A stretch of 64,000 bases of DNA from Oryzicola mucosus. GTDB taxonomy: Bacteria > Pseudomonadota > Alphaproteobacteria > Rhizobiales > Rhizobiaceae. Under the pieces are notes generated by a model. The model saw only the letters and a program-made list of their open reading frames with translations. It ran no database searches and was not told the origin of the DNA. The position numbers and the translations under genes were made by a program. Each line of letters opens with the position of its first letter. Position 1 is the first letter of the stretch. Location of the stretch: contig NZ_JACVVX010000008.1 in the NCBI RefSeq assembly GCF_014534685.1, positions 1-64,000 on the forward strand, given 5' to 3'. Positions 8,705 through 17,769 of this stretch are shown here, piece by piece.

Positions 8705-9937
8705 TCAGTGCTCACGCCGATGGAAGACGCCGGCTTGCATTATCATCGGGATATTGCGCCCCCCTTGATTCATGATCCGTACGTTGGCGAGAGGGTCTCC
8801 ATCGACCACGATCAAATCGGCGACCGCCCCCGGAGCTACGACACCCAACCGCCCATTCTGTCCGAGAATCTCCGCTGCGAGGCTTGTGGCCGAAACCAGG
8901 ATCTCATGAGCCGACAATACGTCCGCCCTGAGTTCGAACTCGATAAGCTGCTGGTCTTCGAGGGGCCCCAGCAAATCCGTCCCATAGCCCATCTTCACGC
9001 CTGCGCGCTTCATGATCTCAAGACTTCCCATCGCTACGTCATGGACACCACCCAGCTTCTCTAGGCTTGCCTCTGGCAAACCGAGCGCCCGCCCCTGCCT
9101 GCTGAAGGCACTCGTAACAGCAAGCGTCGGAACGACGTAGGTGTCGGCAGAGCCAGCCACTGCTCGTGCTGTCTGGTCATCGATGAATATTCCGTGCTCG
9201 ATCGTTCTGATGCCCATTTCAAGAGCCTTCTGGATCGAATTCAGAGGGATGCAGTGTGCGAAGCAGTACGTCCCACGGCGCGTGACTTCTTCAACCGCGA
9301 CGCGGATCTCTTCATCTGAAAACTGCACTCGCTCCAGGGGATCGGTTGGAGAGGCGACGCCCCCTGACAGCATGAGCTTGATCTGCGTCGCACCGCGCCG
9401 AAGCTCCTCGCGGACCGCGTGACGCATGGCATCGGGACCATCGACCACCGCTGTGAAACGGGTCATGCCGTCATCCATCGCATTGCCTACACCGCGGTCG
9501 GCTTCATTCGCCTCACGCCAGTCAGTATGTCCACCGGTCTGCGACATCATTCGCCCGGACGGGAAAAGGCGCGGCGCGGGAATGAAACCCTTTTCAATCG
9601 CTAAAGCGAAACTCGGATCGGTGCCGCCAGCGTCTCGGATCGTCGTGAAGCCCCGGTCAAGCGCACGACGCATCCATCCCGCGGCATACACAGAGAGATA
9701 TTCCGTCCGTTGGCGGCTTACTCGGCCCAGGTTGAGCTCGGAAATCCAAGGGTGCGTGTGGAGGTCGATGAGACCGGGCATAAGCGTACGACCCGCAAGA
9801 TCGATGCGCTCTCCAGAGCCTCCTCTGCGTCGATCCGACACTTCTTTGATGGTGCCGCCCTCAATGACAACGGTAGCACCATCCAATGGTTCGGCCGCAA
9901 CGCCGTCGAAGACACGTGCATTTTCGAAAGTGATCAT
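8705..9937 (-). CDS. Metal-dependent amidohydrolase (imidazolonepropionase/prolidase-like)
   Basis: A 410-residue cytoplasmic amidohydrolase. After a short beta-sandwich N-terminus comes MPGLIDLHTHPW with the HxH metal motif at His60 and His62. Later blocks are GVASPTDPLERVQFSDEEI, the His-containing CFAHCIPLNSIQKALEMG and IRTIEHGIFIDD, and the closing GYGTDLLGP Asp motif, followed by the family ending GRLGVVAPGAVADLIVVDGDPL. This subgroup includes Xaa-Pro and N-acyl amino acid hydrolases and imidazolonepropionase-like enzymes, so hydrolysis of a peptide-like or cyclic amide bond is expected. It follows the ABC operon after 141 bp and has its own box region at 9988-10020. An enzyme releasing an N-methyl amino acid for sarcosine oxidase is possible but is inference. 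Confidence 0.85.
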   Translation of the reverse strand: MITFENARVFDGVAAEPLDGATVVIEGGTIKEVSDRRRGGSGERIDLAGRTLMPGLIDLHTHPWISELNLGRVSRQRTEYLSVYAAGWMRRALDRGFTTIRDAGGTDPSFALAIEKGFIPAPRLFPSGRMMSQTGGHTDWREANEADRGVGNAMDDGMTRFTAVVDGPDAMRHAVREELRRGATQIKLMLSGGVASPTDPLERVQFSDEEIRVAVEEVTRRGTYCFAHCIPLNSIQKALEMGIRTIEHGIFIDDQTARAVAGSADTYVVPTLAVTSAFSRQGRALGLPEASLEKLGGVHDVAMGSLEIMKRAGVKMGYGTDLLGPLEDQQLIEFELRADVLSAHEILVSATSLAAEILGQNGRLGVVAPGAVADLIVVDGDPLANVRIMNQGGRNIPMIMQAGVFHRREH

Positions 9938-9987
9938 CTCTTTCTCTCTCCCTGAACTTTCCGGCGATTTAACAGACGAACTGCGAC

Positions 9988-10020
9988 AGTACTTACAGTT
10001 CTGTAGTGTACTGGTACGTA
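9988..10020. promoter_or_regulatory. Operator-like region upstream of the amidohydrolase
   Basis: This 33-bp stretch, 51 bp before the amidohydrolase ATG, holds several GTAC units and the inverted repeat TACAG-TT-CTGTA. On the minus strand it reads CCAGTACACTA, close to CCAGTACAGTA in front of the binding-protein gene (15703-15713). The density of TGTAC/GTACA half sites suggests a dimeric repressor site, most simply for the TetR-type protein at 7873. Confidence 0.45.
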
Positions 10021-10078
10021 CCGCCCGAACCCAAGCATCTGCGAAGCCAACTTCGAACTCAGCATGGAACGGTCCGGC

Positions 10079-11083
10079 TCAGGCTGAGCCATCATTGAGA
10101 TGGCATGCGCTGAAGTGACTGGCAGCGATCTGCCTGATGGCCGGACGTTCGCTTCTGCATCGTGCGAACGCATGCGGGCAGCGGGGATGAAAATGGCATC
10201 CCGTGGGTGGACTGAACGGCGATGGTATCTCACCCTTCACGACCGCGAAGGAGGACTTTCGGTTCTCGATTCGGGGCACAGCTGCCAACAGGGACTGCGT
10301 ATAGGGATGGTTGGCCATAGCGAAAATCTCTTCCGTCGGGGCCTCTTCGACGATTCTTCCCAGATACATGATTGCTACGCGGTCGCTCAGATGTTCGACT
10401 ACGCCCAGATCGTGGCTGATGAAAAGATAAGTGAGATTCAGCTCGTCCCGCAGCTTCATGAACAGATTTATTACCTGCGCCTGGATCGACACGTCGAGCG
10501 CCGCGACCGATTCATCGCATACGAGGAATTCCGGTTGAACCGCCAACGCCCGAGCGATGCTGATGCGTTGGCGTTGGCCGCCAGAAAACTGATGCGGATA
10601 GCGTTTCTTGTAGGCCGGATCGAGGCCTGCCCGGACGAGTTGCTCGTCGACATAGGCATTGATATCTCGTCTCGGGACAAGACCGTGAACCAACGGCGCT
10701 TCGCCGACGATTTCGGCTACCCGCATGCGCGGGTTGAGCGACGACATCGGGTCCTGGAAGATCATCTGGATGCCAGGTTTCGCCCTGCGGACTTCTACTT
10801 GAGAAGGGCGGTTGGCATTGTCGCCGTGCCAGCGCACTACTCCCTCGGTAGGAGGTATGATACCCGCAACGATCCGGCCGAGCGTCGACTTTCCGCAGCC
10901 GGATTCACCCACGAGACCTAGAATCTGCCCTTTCGCGATCCCGAGGTCTACGCCGTCGATGGCATGGACCGTTTTCTGCGGCCTGTACCCGCCGAAACGT
11001 CTGGCGAGCCGGTCGCCGAAAGTCGGCGCCTTCCCGAAGCGCTTGGAAACGTTGAGGATTTCCACCATAGGAACATGGCTCAT
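10079..11083 (-). CDS. Peptide-type ABC transporter, ATP-binding protein (DppF/OppF type)
   Basis: A 334-residue ATPase with Walker A GESGCGKST, the Q-loop (IFQDPMSSLNP), signature FSGGQRQRISIARAL, Walker B FLVCDESVAALDV and the H-loop in FISHDLGVVEHLSD. The C-terminal oligopeptide-transporter extension is present with its cysteine pattern (CHFHPRCPHAFARC). It pairs with the other ATPase, whose frame it overlaps by 4 bp. Together they drive import of a peptide-like solute through the two permeases encoded upstream. Confidence 0.92.
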   Translation of the reverse strand: MSHVPMVEILNVSKRFGKAPTFGDRLARRFGGYRPQKTVHAIDGVDLGIAKGQILGLVGESGCGKSTLGRIVAGIIPPTEGVVRWHGDNANRPSQVEVRRAKPGIQMIFQDPMSSLNPRMRVAEIVGEAPLVHGLVPRRDINAYVDEQLVRAGLDPAYKKRYPHQFSGGQRQRISIARALAVQPEFLVCDESVAALDVSIQAQVINLFMKLRDELNLTYLFISHDLGVVEHLSDRVAIMYLGRIVEEAPTEEIFAMANHPYTQSLLAAVPRIENRKSSFAVVKGEIPSPFSPPTGCHFHPRCPHAFARCRSERPAIRQIAASHFSACHLNDGSA

Positions 11084-12066
11084 GTGAAATCCTCCGTCGG
11101 ATGATAAGGACGATGGCAGCGTGCCGTATGATCATGCAGCCATTCTCGCGTGAGCGGAACCTGCTTGCAGATTTCGGCCTCACGTGGGCAGCGGGTGCGA
11201 AACGAGCAGCCTTCCGGCAGATCGGCCAGTGACGGCGTCATACCTTTGATTTGGTTGAGCGCCGCGCCGCGCCTGTTGCGGTTCGGCACACTGTCGATCA
11301 GGCCCTTCGTGTAAGGGTGCAATGGATGATCGAGGACCTCGCCCACCTTGCCCTGTTCCACCAGCCTTCCGGCGTACATGACCGCGATCTCATCCGCCAA
11401 CGCCGCCACCACTGACAGGTCATGGCTGATCCAGATCAGGCTGGTTCCGAACTTGCTTGTGAGTTTCTGCACCTCAGCAAGGATCTGCCCCTGGATCGTC
11501 ACGTCGAGAGCGGTGGTGGGCTCGTCCGCGATGATTAAATCCGGCTTATGCAGGAATGCGATGGCGATAGCCACTCGCTGACGCATGCCTCCGGAAAATT
11601 GATGAGGATAGGCTTTCAGCCTTTCCTCCGGACTGGGTATGCCGACCATACCCAAGGCATCGCGGGCGCGCCGGAGCGCCTCTTCGCGGCTGGTCTTCTC
11701 GTGGGCGCGGATGGTCTCCACCATCTGCGTGTCGATGCGGAGGACCGGGTTAAGCGTCATCATCGGATCTTGGAAGATCATCGCGATACGATTGCCTCGG
11801 AGGCGGCGCATCTCCTCCTCCGATATGCGCGCCAGGTCAGTGCCCTGGAACAGGATGTTTCCACCTGCAATGAAGCCAGGAGACTCGACCAGGCGCATGA
11901 TGGAAAAGCCAGTCACGGTCTTGCCGGACCCGCTCTCGCCCACCAGTCCGAGAATCTGGCCGCGCCGCACAGAAAGGGACACGCCGTCGACGGCCTTTAT
12001 CGTTCCGGCAGAGAGGCGGAAATGGGTGCTGAGGTCGCGCACCTCAATGGTCATTGGGGTCGCCAC
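11080..12066 (-). CDS. Peptide-type ABC transporter, ATP-binding protein (DppD/OppD type)
   Basis: A 328-residue ATPase with Walker A GESGSGKT, signature FSGGMRQRVAIAIAF, Walker [15 protein letters not shown] and the switch histidine in WISHDLSVVAALAD. The C-terminal extension has CSFRTRCPREAEIC, as in DppD/OppD. It lies 4 bp after the DppC-type gene and overlaps the DppF-type gene by 4 bp. Confidence 0.92.
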   Translation of the reverse strand: MATPMTIEVRDLSTHFRLSAGTIKAVDGVSLSVRRGQILGLVGESGSGKTVTGFSIMRLVESPGFIAGGNILFQGTDLARISEEEMRRLRGNRIAMIFQDPMMTLNPVLRIDTQMVETIRAHEKTSREEALRRARDALGMVGIPSPEERLKAYPHQFSGGMRQRVAIAIAFLHKPDLIIADEPTTALDVTIQGQILAEVQKLTSKFGTSLIWISHDLSVVAALADEIAVMYAGRLVEQGKVGEVLDHPLHPYTKGLIDSVPNRNRRGAALNQIKGMTPSLADLPEGCSFRTRCPREAEICKQVPLTREWLHDHTARCHRPYHPTEDFT

Positions 12067-12070
12067 GGAG

Positions 12071-12991
12071 CTAGGTCTTCAGCCGAGGATTGAGGACATC
12101 TCTCAATTGATCGCCAACTAAATTGATCGCCACGATGGTGACGAGCAGCGCGACACCTGGATAGAAGCTGACCCAATAGTTGCCTGAGAGCATAAACTGA
12201 TACCCGTTGGAAATGAGCAGGCCAAGCGATGGCTCCGTGACCGGAACGCCGAGACCAAGGAAGGAAAGCGTCGCCTCGAGCGCGATCGCGCTGGCGACCT
12301 GCATGGTTCCGATGACGATCAGAGGGGGGAGACAGTTCGGCAGTAGGTGTCTATACACGATCCTGCTTGTCGGCAACGCCAGGCACTGAGCCGCCTCGAT
12401 ATACTCGCGTCCACGCTCAACCAACGCCGCGGCCCGCGCGGTTCGCGCGTAGTACGCCCATTCCACAATCACCAGCGCGAGCATGACATTCAACACCCCT
12501 CGTCCGAGGAGCGACAGGATGAGCAGCGCCACCAATATTGCCGGGAAGGAGAGCTGGAGATCGACCCATCTCATGATAGCCGCGTCGACCTTACCACCGA
12601 AGTATGCAGCTGTCAGTCCCAGGGTAGCGCCGATCACGAACGCAAGGATTGCAGAGCCCAAGCCGACGAACAGGCTGATGCGCAAACCAAAGAAGATTGC
12701 TGACAGCATGTCGCGGCCTTGCTCGTCCGTTCCGAGCCAGTACGGGTAGCCCCCGCCGCCGACGGTGCCGGGTTGCAGCATGCCATCCAAGATGTCGAGT
12801 TGCGCGAGATCGTAGGGATTCTGGGGCGCCAACAGCGGGGCGAATATGGCTATCAGCACTACCAAGCCAAGCACGAAGAGCCCCAAAACCGCCAATCTAC
12901 TGACGATGAAATCGGACACGAAACGACGGAAAGGCGTCTGTTCCCCGCGCTTGCGAATTTCAGGCTTTGGACTATGAACACTTGTGGCCAT
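12071..12991 (-). CDS. Peptide-type ABC transporter, permease (DppC type)
   Basis: A 306-residue inner-membrane permease with an N-terminal cytoplasmic stretch, a first membrane helix (LAVLGLFVLGLVVLIAIFAPLL), the conserved LGTDEQGRDMLSAIFFGLRISL segment and the EAA loop EAAQCLALPTSRIVYRHLLPN that docks with the ATPases. About six helices are predicted. It overlaps the DppB-type stop by 1 bp. Confidence 0.92.
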   Translation of the reverse strand: MATSVHSPKPEIRKRGEQTPFRRFVSDFIVSRLAVLGLFVLGLVVLIAIFAPLLAPQNPYDLAQLDILDGMLQPGTVGGGGYPYWLGTDEQGRDMLSAIFFGLRISLFVGLGSAILAFVIGATLGLTAAYFGGKVDAAIMRWVDLQLSFPAILVALLILSLLGRGVLNVMLALVIVEWAYYARTARAAALVERGREYIEAAQCLALPTSRIVYRHLLPNCLPPLIVIGTMQVASAIALEATLSFLGLGVPVTEPSLGLLISNGYQFMLSGNYWVSFYPGVALLVTIVAINLVGDQLRDVLNPRLKT

Positions 12992-13962
12992 TACCTGCTT
13001 TCCAGACGCACTCGCGGATCAAGCACCATGTACGCCAGGTCGACGAGCAAGTTGATGACGACGAACATCAGCACCATGAGCATTAGATAGGCCACGATCA
13101 CCGGACGATCGAGAACGTTGATGCTGTCGATGATTAGCTTCCCCATCCCAGGCCAAGAGAAGATGGTCTCGGTGACCACAGCAAATGCGATCACGGTGCC
13201 CAGGTTCAGGCCGACGACCGTGATAACGGGGATCAGGATGTTCTTCAGAACATGGACGAGTATTATACGCGTCTCCGTCAGACCCTTTGCCCGGGCGAAT
13301 TTGACGTAGTCAGACAGGATAACTTCGCGCACTCCCGCTCTAGTCAACCTGATCACCATGCTGATTTGGAACAAGGCGAGGTTCAATACAGGCATGGCCA
13401 TGTGGGCAAGACCGTCCGTAGTCAGGAATGACCAACGTGCGCCTAACCAGTACACGGTATCGCCGCGGCCACCTGACGGCAACCAGCCAAGATGGACGGA
13501 AAACAGCATGATCATCACGATACCGACCCAAAAGCTGGGCAGCGAGAAGCCGAGGATTGATCCTGCCATAATAGAGGTTGAGACCCGCGAATTCGGCGCA
13601 AGCCCGGCATACAGCCCAAATGGCATGCCGATCACGAGACCGAGAAGGGTCGACGCAAGTGCAAGTTCAAGCGTCGCGGGTAGACGCTCCATGATGAGAT
13701 GCAGGGCCGACACGTTGAACACGAAAGACCGGCCGACGTCACCCTGAAACAGGTTAACCAGGAAGCTCCAGTATTGCTGCCAGATCGGTAGATCGAGGCC
13801 CAGTGCCCGGATCGCGTTGTCTCGTTCAGTAGCAGTTGCTTGCGGGCTAATTAGGATGTCGACGGGATTGCCAATTGCGAACACGCCTACGAACACGACC
13901 ACTGACATCACGAGCATGGTCAGTGCGGCCTGCGGGAGCCTTCGTAGAAGATAGGAGACCAT
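12991..13962 (-). CDS. Peptide-type ABC transporter, permease (DppB type)
   Basis: A 323-residue permease starting MVSYLLRRLPQAALTMLVMSVVVF, the typical DppB first helix. It contains the GDVGRSFVFN segment, the EAA-like loop YVKFARAKGLTETRIILVHVLKNILIP and the C-terminal VDLAYMVLDPRVRLESR that is nearly invariant in this family. It forms the membrane pore with the DppC-type protein and follows the binding-protein gene after 130 bp. Confidence 0.92.
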   Translation of the reverse strand: MVSYLLRRLPQAALTMLVMSVVVFVGVFAIGNPVDILISPQATATERDNAIRALGLDLPIWQQYWSFLVNLFQGDVGRSFVFNVSALHLIMERLPATLELALASTLLGLVIGMPFGLYAGLAPNSRVSTSIMAGSILGFSLPSFWVGIVMIMLFSVHLGWLPSGGRGDTVYWLGARWSFLTTDGLAHMAMPVLNLALFQISMVIRLTRAGVREVILSDYVKFARAKGLTETRIILVHVLKNILIPVITVVGLNLGTVIAFAVVTETIFSWPGMGKLIIDSINVLDRPVIVAYLMLMVLMFVVINLLVDLAYMVLDPRVRLESR

Positions 13963-14092
13963 TTCTTACTCTCGCTGGAATGAGACTCGGCGTTGAACAG
14001 CAGCTACGGCACCCGTTTCGACATGCGTGCGCCCATGCCGTCGGAAACACGTCATCGCATTATCAAAACGGAGCAGGCGCGAGGCCGGAACC

Positions 14093-15655
14093 TCATTTGG
14101 ATGCGGGTTTCGCACGCCAAGTCAGCGTCTCTTCCGTGGGGTCCGTCGTATATGTCAGGTCCGCTCGACTCGCTGTCAGCACTCTCTGAAAGTACAGCGG
14201 AAGCACCACCACCTCTTCCGCAGTGCGTTTGACGGCTTCGCGCATCAGTTGGTCACGCTGATCCCCGTCAAGGGTCACGACGGCATCAGCGATGTTCTTG
14301 TCCAGCGCAGGATTGACGTAGCCGCCGAAATTGTAGCCGCCGTAACCAGCATCGCGGTCGACGGAATGCACTATGTGCCCTAGCGTCTGCGGACGCGTTC
14401 CCTGCGCACCCATACCGAGCATGGCCAAGCCGAAGTCGCCTCCCTGCATTGCCTTCAGCAGGACGCTCATAGGCTGCGTCTCGACCTTTGGTTGCAACCC
14501 AGCCCGGGCTAGCATCTGCCCCACAGCCTGGCAGACGCGCGCATCATTCGGATAGCGGTTGTTTGAACAGGCGATGCTTATGCCGAATCCTTCCGGATAG
14601 CCGGCTTCCGCGAGCAACACCCTGGCACCGTTCGGATCCGCGGCCTCCATCGTGAGGTCGGAATCATAGCCCTCCATCCCAGGCATCGCGACCTGCGTTG
14701 CTACGTCTGCAGCCCCATTCATGATGCGCTCGACGATCGCCTTCCTGTCGACAGCCTTGGATATCGCCTGTCGGACACGCAAATCCTTAAGGGGATTCTG
14801 CTCTAGTGGGCGTCCACTCGCATCGGTCAGCGCGCCTACCTTTCCGTCGCGAAAGTTCAACTGCAGAACTATCATGCGTGTACTCGGCCCGTCGTGCACA
14901 GCGACGTCGGGAGTTTCGAGCAACCTTTTTACGTCGCTTGGTGGCACGAAGTCGATCAGATCGACATCCTTTGCAAGCAAGGCAGCGACGCGCGAGGCGT
15001 CGTTTGGCATGATGCGAAACGTAACACGCTTCCAATGGGGCTTCTCGCCCCAATAGTCCTCATTACGCTCGAGAACGAGGCGGTCGCCGGGGGAAAAGCT
15101 GCTGACCCGATATGGGCCGTACTCACCAATCCCAGCTTCCGACGTAAAGTCGCCGGTCGATTTTCCATCGGTGGCCTTCTGCGGTACGATGGCAACCTGG
15201 CTGAGGTTGTCCGGAACATACGGGTTAGGAGCGTCCGTCGTAATGCGAACGGTGGATGGCCCAACCGCCTCGAATTTTGTGATGGATTCGAGGCGGACCG
15301 TGTACGGGCTCGGGTTGCCAGGAAGCGACTTAACGCGGTTGAGTGAATACACAACGTCTTCGGCGGACAAAGTCGAGCCATCTTCGAACTTCACATCGTC
15401 TCGCAGCCGGAACTCCCAGGTATGATCGTCGACAAGCTTGTAGGATTCGGCCAGACTGGGCCCTATCCGCCCCTCTTCGTCGTGCATGGTCAGGCTGCCG
15501 TAGATGTGACGCCAGAAGGCAACGTTGGTGCCGATGTACATGTAATGCGGGTCGAGAGAGGGATCACCCTGGCTGCCAACGACGAGTTCTTGTGTCCGGG
15601 CGGATGCTGCTCCTGCCAGAAGAAGAGCCGCAGCGAGAATGGATAAGGTTTTCAT
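14093..15655 (-). CDS. Peptide-type ABC transporter, periplasmic substrate-binding protein
   Basis: First gene of the importer operon, 520 residues from the ATG at 15655. That start gives a classic signal peptide (MKTLSILAAALLLAGAASA) and has GGGGAAGG just upstream; a longer frame back to 15742 is not used. The mature protein has the SBP_bac_5 blocks typical of dipeptide, nickel and oligopeptide binders (LDPHYMYIGTN, PSLAESYKLVDDHTWEFRLRD, GEYGPYRVSSFSPGDRLVLERNEDYWG). The ligand cannot be read from sequence. An operator-like sequence lies 42-58 bp upstream of the start. Confidence 0.92.
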   Translation of the reverse strand: MKTLSILAAALLLAGAASARTQELVVGSQGDPSLDPHYMYIGTNVAFWRHIYGSLTMHDEEGRIGPSLAESYKLVDDHTWEFRLRDDVKFEDGSTLSAEDVVYSLNRVKSLPGNPSPYTVRLESITKFEAVGPSTVRITTDAPNPYVPDNLSQVAIVPQKATDGKSTGDFTSEAGIGEYGPYRVSSFSPGDRLVLERNEDYWGEKPHWKRVTFRIMPNDASRVAALLAKDVDLIDFVPPSDVKRLLETPDVAVHDGPSTRMIVLQLNFRDGKVGALTDASGRPLEQNPLKDLRVRQAISKAVDRKAIVERIMNGAADVATQVAMPGMEGYDSDLTMEAADPNGARVLLAEAGYPEGFGISIACSNNRYPNDARVCQAVGQMLARAGLQPKVETQPMSVLLKAMQGGDFGLAMLGMGAQGTRPQTLGHIVHSVDRDAGYGGYNFGGYVNPALDKNIADAVVTLDGDQRDQLMREAVKRTAEEVVVLPLYFQRVLTASRADLTYTTDPTEETLTWRAKPASK

Positions 15656-16084
15656 TGCAATACCTTCCCCTTGGTGGGTGCAGTCCAGCACCTTGCGTAC
15701 ATTACTGTACTGGGCGCTTGTGTCAACAGGCTTTGGTTTCACTCAAGCACAGCAGCCTTTGCTCCATTGTTGGCCGACCCGGGGTGATCTTGACGCTGCA
15801 CGCAGTAGATATGCCGCAGACAGGTGTGCCTAGATTGTCGCGGCGGGTTGTCAAGCCTTTGCACCTGACGGCTACCGCCGACGCTGAAAGTTTACCTGGG
15901 AACGCGTCGAAGCTGGGCACCATACGACATCCCGCAGTTTGACATTGTACTGCGTGTCGATCTGCCTCTTAGGATCCAGCCAAGTAAGAGACAATGAAGT
16001 TCGCCACCGCTGCCGGAGGCGGGATTTGATGGAGCGAGCCTGTGCCATCATTGGCTGGAACGGCCGCATTCTTACGATTAAGTG
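15656..16084. other. Importer operon leader, then non-coding stretch
   Basis: The first 60 bp hold the importer promoter and operator. From about 15720 to 16084 no gene is seen. The sequence leads into the integrase remnant at 16085 and may include further decayed pieces of it, but none could be aligned by eye. Confidence 0.4.
15697..15713 (-). promoter_or_regulatory. Operator-like sequence upstream of the ABC importer operon
   Basis: On the minus strand this reads CCAGTACAGTAATGTAC and contains GTAC-N6-GTAC, a palindromic arrangement. Ten bases (AGTACAGTAA) are identical to 7171-7180 upstream of soxB. Its position about 50 bp before the start codon fits a repressor site overlapping the promoter. 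Confidence 0.5.
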
Positions 16085-16283
16085 CCAAACGACACATGGA
16101 CCGCACAACATTCGAGATATTCTGGCCACTCACATCCTGAAGCAGACCGGCTCATACGAACAGGCCAGCTATGCCATCCAGGACACGCCGGATGTCGTGC
16201 AGCAGCACTACGGGCGGTTCCTGCCTCAGGACAAAGCTGCCCTTGCGGCGAAAATCCTCAATCAGGTTTGGGAAGCGGCTTAG
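16085..16283 (+). pseudogene. Tyrosine recombinase, C-terminal fragment
   Basis: This stretch encodes GPHNIRDILATHILKQTGSY, then EQASYAIQDTPDVVQQHYGRF and a final DKAALAAKILNQVWEAA, the C-terminal catalytic end of a phage-type integrase. The HxxR box (HNIRDILATH) and the nucleophilic tyrosine context (QQHYGRF) are visible. Upstream, the reading frame loses similarity and the N-terminal and core domains are missing, so this is a relic. It lies on the left side of the DUF1403/recombinase zone. Confidence 0.75.
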
Positions 16284-16475
16284 GAGTTACCGCTTGATCA
16301 ATCGTCATGGCCACCAGCCGACGGCTAGTTCTAGGTCCCGACGTAGAAGTGATGCTTCCCCAGGTCTTGATAAGCCCGGCAAACCTGTTCGGAAACAGGC
16401 GGGGCTGTCGAACAGAGCAGGTTCGGCACATCCAGCGGGAGTTAGAGCGACCCGCTGTCGTAAGCCCCGTCATTG

Positions 16476-17432
16476 TCACAATCCAAATATCCGGAAGGAG
16501 GACCGGCCCGAAAGCTCACGCACGGCGCCAAAACTTTCCAGCCGCTCGAACAGCCGCGTGCTGGCCCAGCGCGAGAGGTTGGCACCGGACGCGGAAGCTG
16601 CAACGGCGTCCTCGTCGAGCAGTTTGCGGACAACAGCCTCGGCACCTTTGGTGCGGAGCTTTGGCGCTACTTCCAGAAGCCGGTCGGCCCGCCGTTGGAT
16701 CTCTGCTGCGGAGAGCAAGCCAGCGTCGGCGCTGTCGACCAGAGCGAGGCAAACGGCGCGTGGAAAGCCTGGCTCGCCCGGCCGAACGCGTTCCCTGCCC
16801 CCACTTGCCTTGAAGGCCGGGCCGTAGCGCTCTGCCAGTAACAACGGCACGGATTTTTGCCATTTCAGCCGTGTCGCAATCAGCCAGTCGGCAAGACCCC
16901 AGGCCAGCGTTTCGACATCCGCACGCTCGGAACAGATCGCAGTAACCAGATCGGCTGCGGCAAACGGCACAGCGCGACCCGACTGCAGAGCTTCGTTGGT
17001 CCGGTCGATGACGGTGGCAGCAAGAGGTTCGTCCCATCGCAGCGAGAGCCGTTTGGCCAGCTCGGCCAGAAATGCTGGAGTGAGAGGTTCCCTTTTTGCC
17101 ACCAGCCGCTCAATCGCCAGGAAGGTATTGCCGGCAGGCCCCGGATCGTCGCCAGCGGCGGTGAGCAAAGCCGCATCACGCAATGCGTGTTCGTCCTCCT
17201 TGCGACCGCTCAGCCGCACGGCTGTAGCGGCTGATTTCAGGGCCTGTCGCGAGCGCCAGCAGCCGATCCAAGGTGGGGCGGCGCGGACCAAATCATCGAG
17301 AGATTTCACGGCGATACCGGCGGCGAAGGCAGCGTCTGCTTCGTTGCGGTCGCCGCCGCGTGCCTGCGCCCAGACGGGCAGACGGGGCGACCACAATGAG
17401 GCGCGTTCTGTGACTGAGGTGATATCGTCCAT
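16476..17432 (-). CDS. DUF1403-family protein
   Basis: A 318-residue protein from the ATG at 17432 ([20 protein letters not shown]). A longer frame to 17624 is unlikely because the added part crosses the repeat element. Recognisable DUF1403 blocks are [22 protein letters not shown] and [19 protein letters not shown] in the N-terminal third and [23 protein letters not shown] in the middle. The family is mostly alpha-helical, is found mainly in alphaproteobacteria, often on plasmids, and has no known function. It is divergent from a broken tyrosine recombinase with a palindromic element between them, so a role tied to that mobile unit is possible. Confidence 0.8.
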   Translation of the reverse strand: MDDITSVTERASLWSPRLPVWAQARGGDRNEADAAFAAGIAVKSLDDLVRAAPPWIGCWRSRQALKSAATAVRLSGRKEDEHALRDAALLTAAGDDPGPAGNTFLAIERLVAKREPLTPAFLAELAKRLSLRWDEPLAATVIDRTNEALQSGRAVPFAAADLVTAICSERADVETLAWGLADWLIATRLKWQKSVPLLLAERYGPAFKASGGRERVRPGEPGFPRAVCLALVDSADAGLLSAAEIQRRADRLLEVAPKLRTKGAEAVVRKLLDEDAVAASASGANLSRWASTRLFERLESFGAVRELSGRSSFRIFGL

Positions 17433-17451
17433 GCAACTCAGTATTAACCAT

Positions 17452-17541
17452 GCGAGCGGTTTGTGCCACATTTTATTAACCAAACCGCACAGCCTGTCGG
17501 CAAAACAAAACGCCCGATAATCTTGCATTATCGGACGTTTT
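17452..17541. repeat. 90-bp imperfect direct repeat, copy A
   Basis: Aligns without gaps to 36074-36163 in the same orientation; by hand count 61 of 90 bases match (about 68 percent), including the identical 18-base core AAACCGCACAGCCTGTCG. Both copies start with an inverted repeat, GCGGTTT-N19-AAACCGC (17456-17488 here), and end in a second palindromic block. Copy A lies between the DUF1403 start and the broken recombinase, as a recombinase target or promoter would. Confidence 0.8.
17511..17537. other. Candidate tyrosine-recombinase crossover core
   Basis: CGCCCGATAAT (17511-17521), CTTGC (17522-17526), ATTATCGGACG (17527-17537). The 11-bp arms are inverted repeats with a single mismatch around a 5-bp centre. 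This 11-5-11 geometry resembles the core sites of tyrosine recombinases, and recombinase relics lie on both sides. The T-run after the right arm also allows reading it as a terminator-like hairpin. Confidence 0.5.
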
Positions 17542-17769
17542 ATTCTTTGTATAAGAAATAGCTCAAACCGTCGAGCAGAAGCCAAAAAACACGTCGATCG
17601 ACCCTCTGGACCATCCCACAGCACGGGGGCGCAGGATAGAGTTTTGGGCGCGCGCTCGTCGGCAAGCCCGGAGGCGAACGCCGCAGACGTTTGCCCGATA
17701 TCATCGACCTCATCATTGAATGTGCCGCGTCTCGGAGCAAGCCGACCCGGAGACGCCTTCCCTTCCCCT

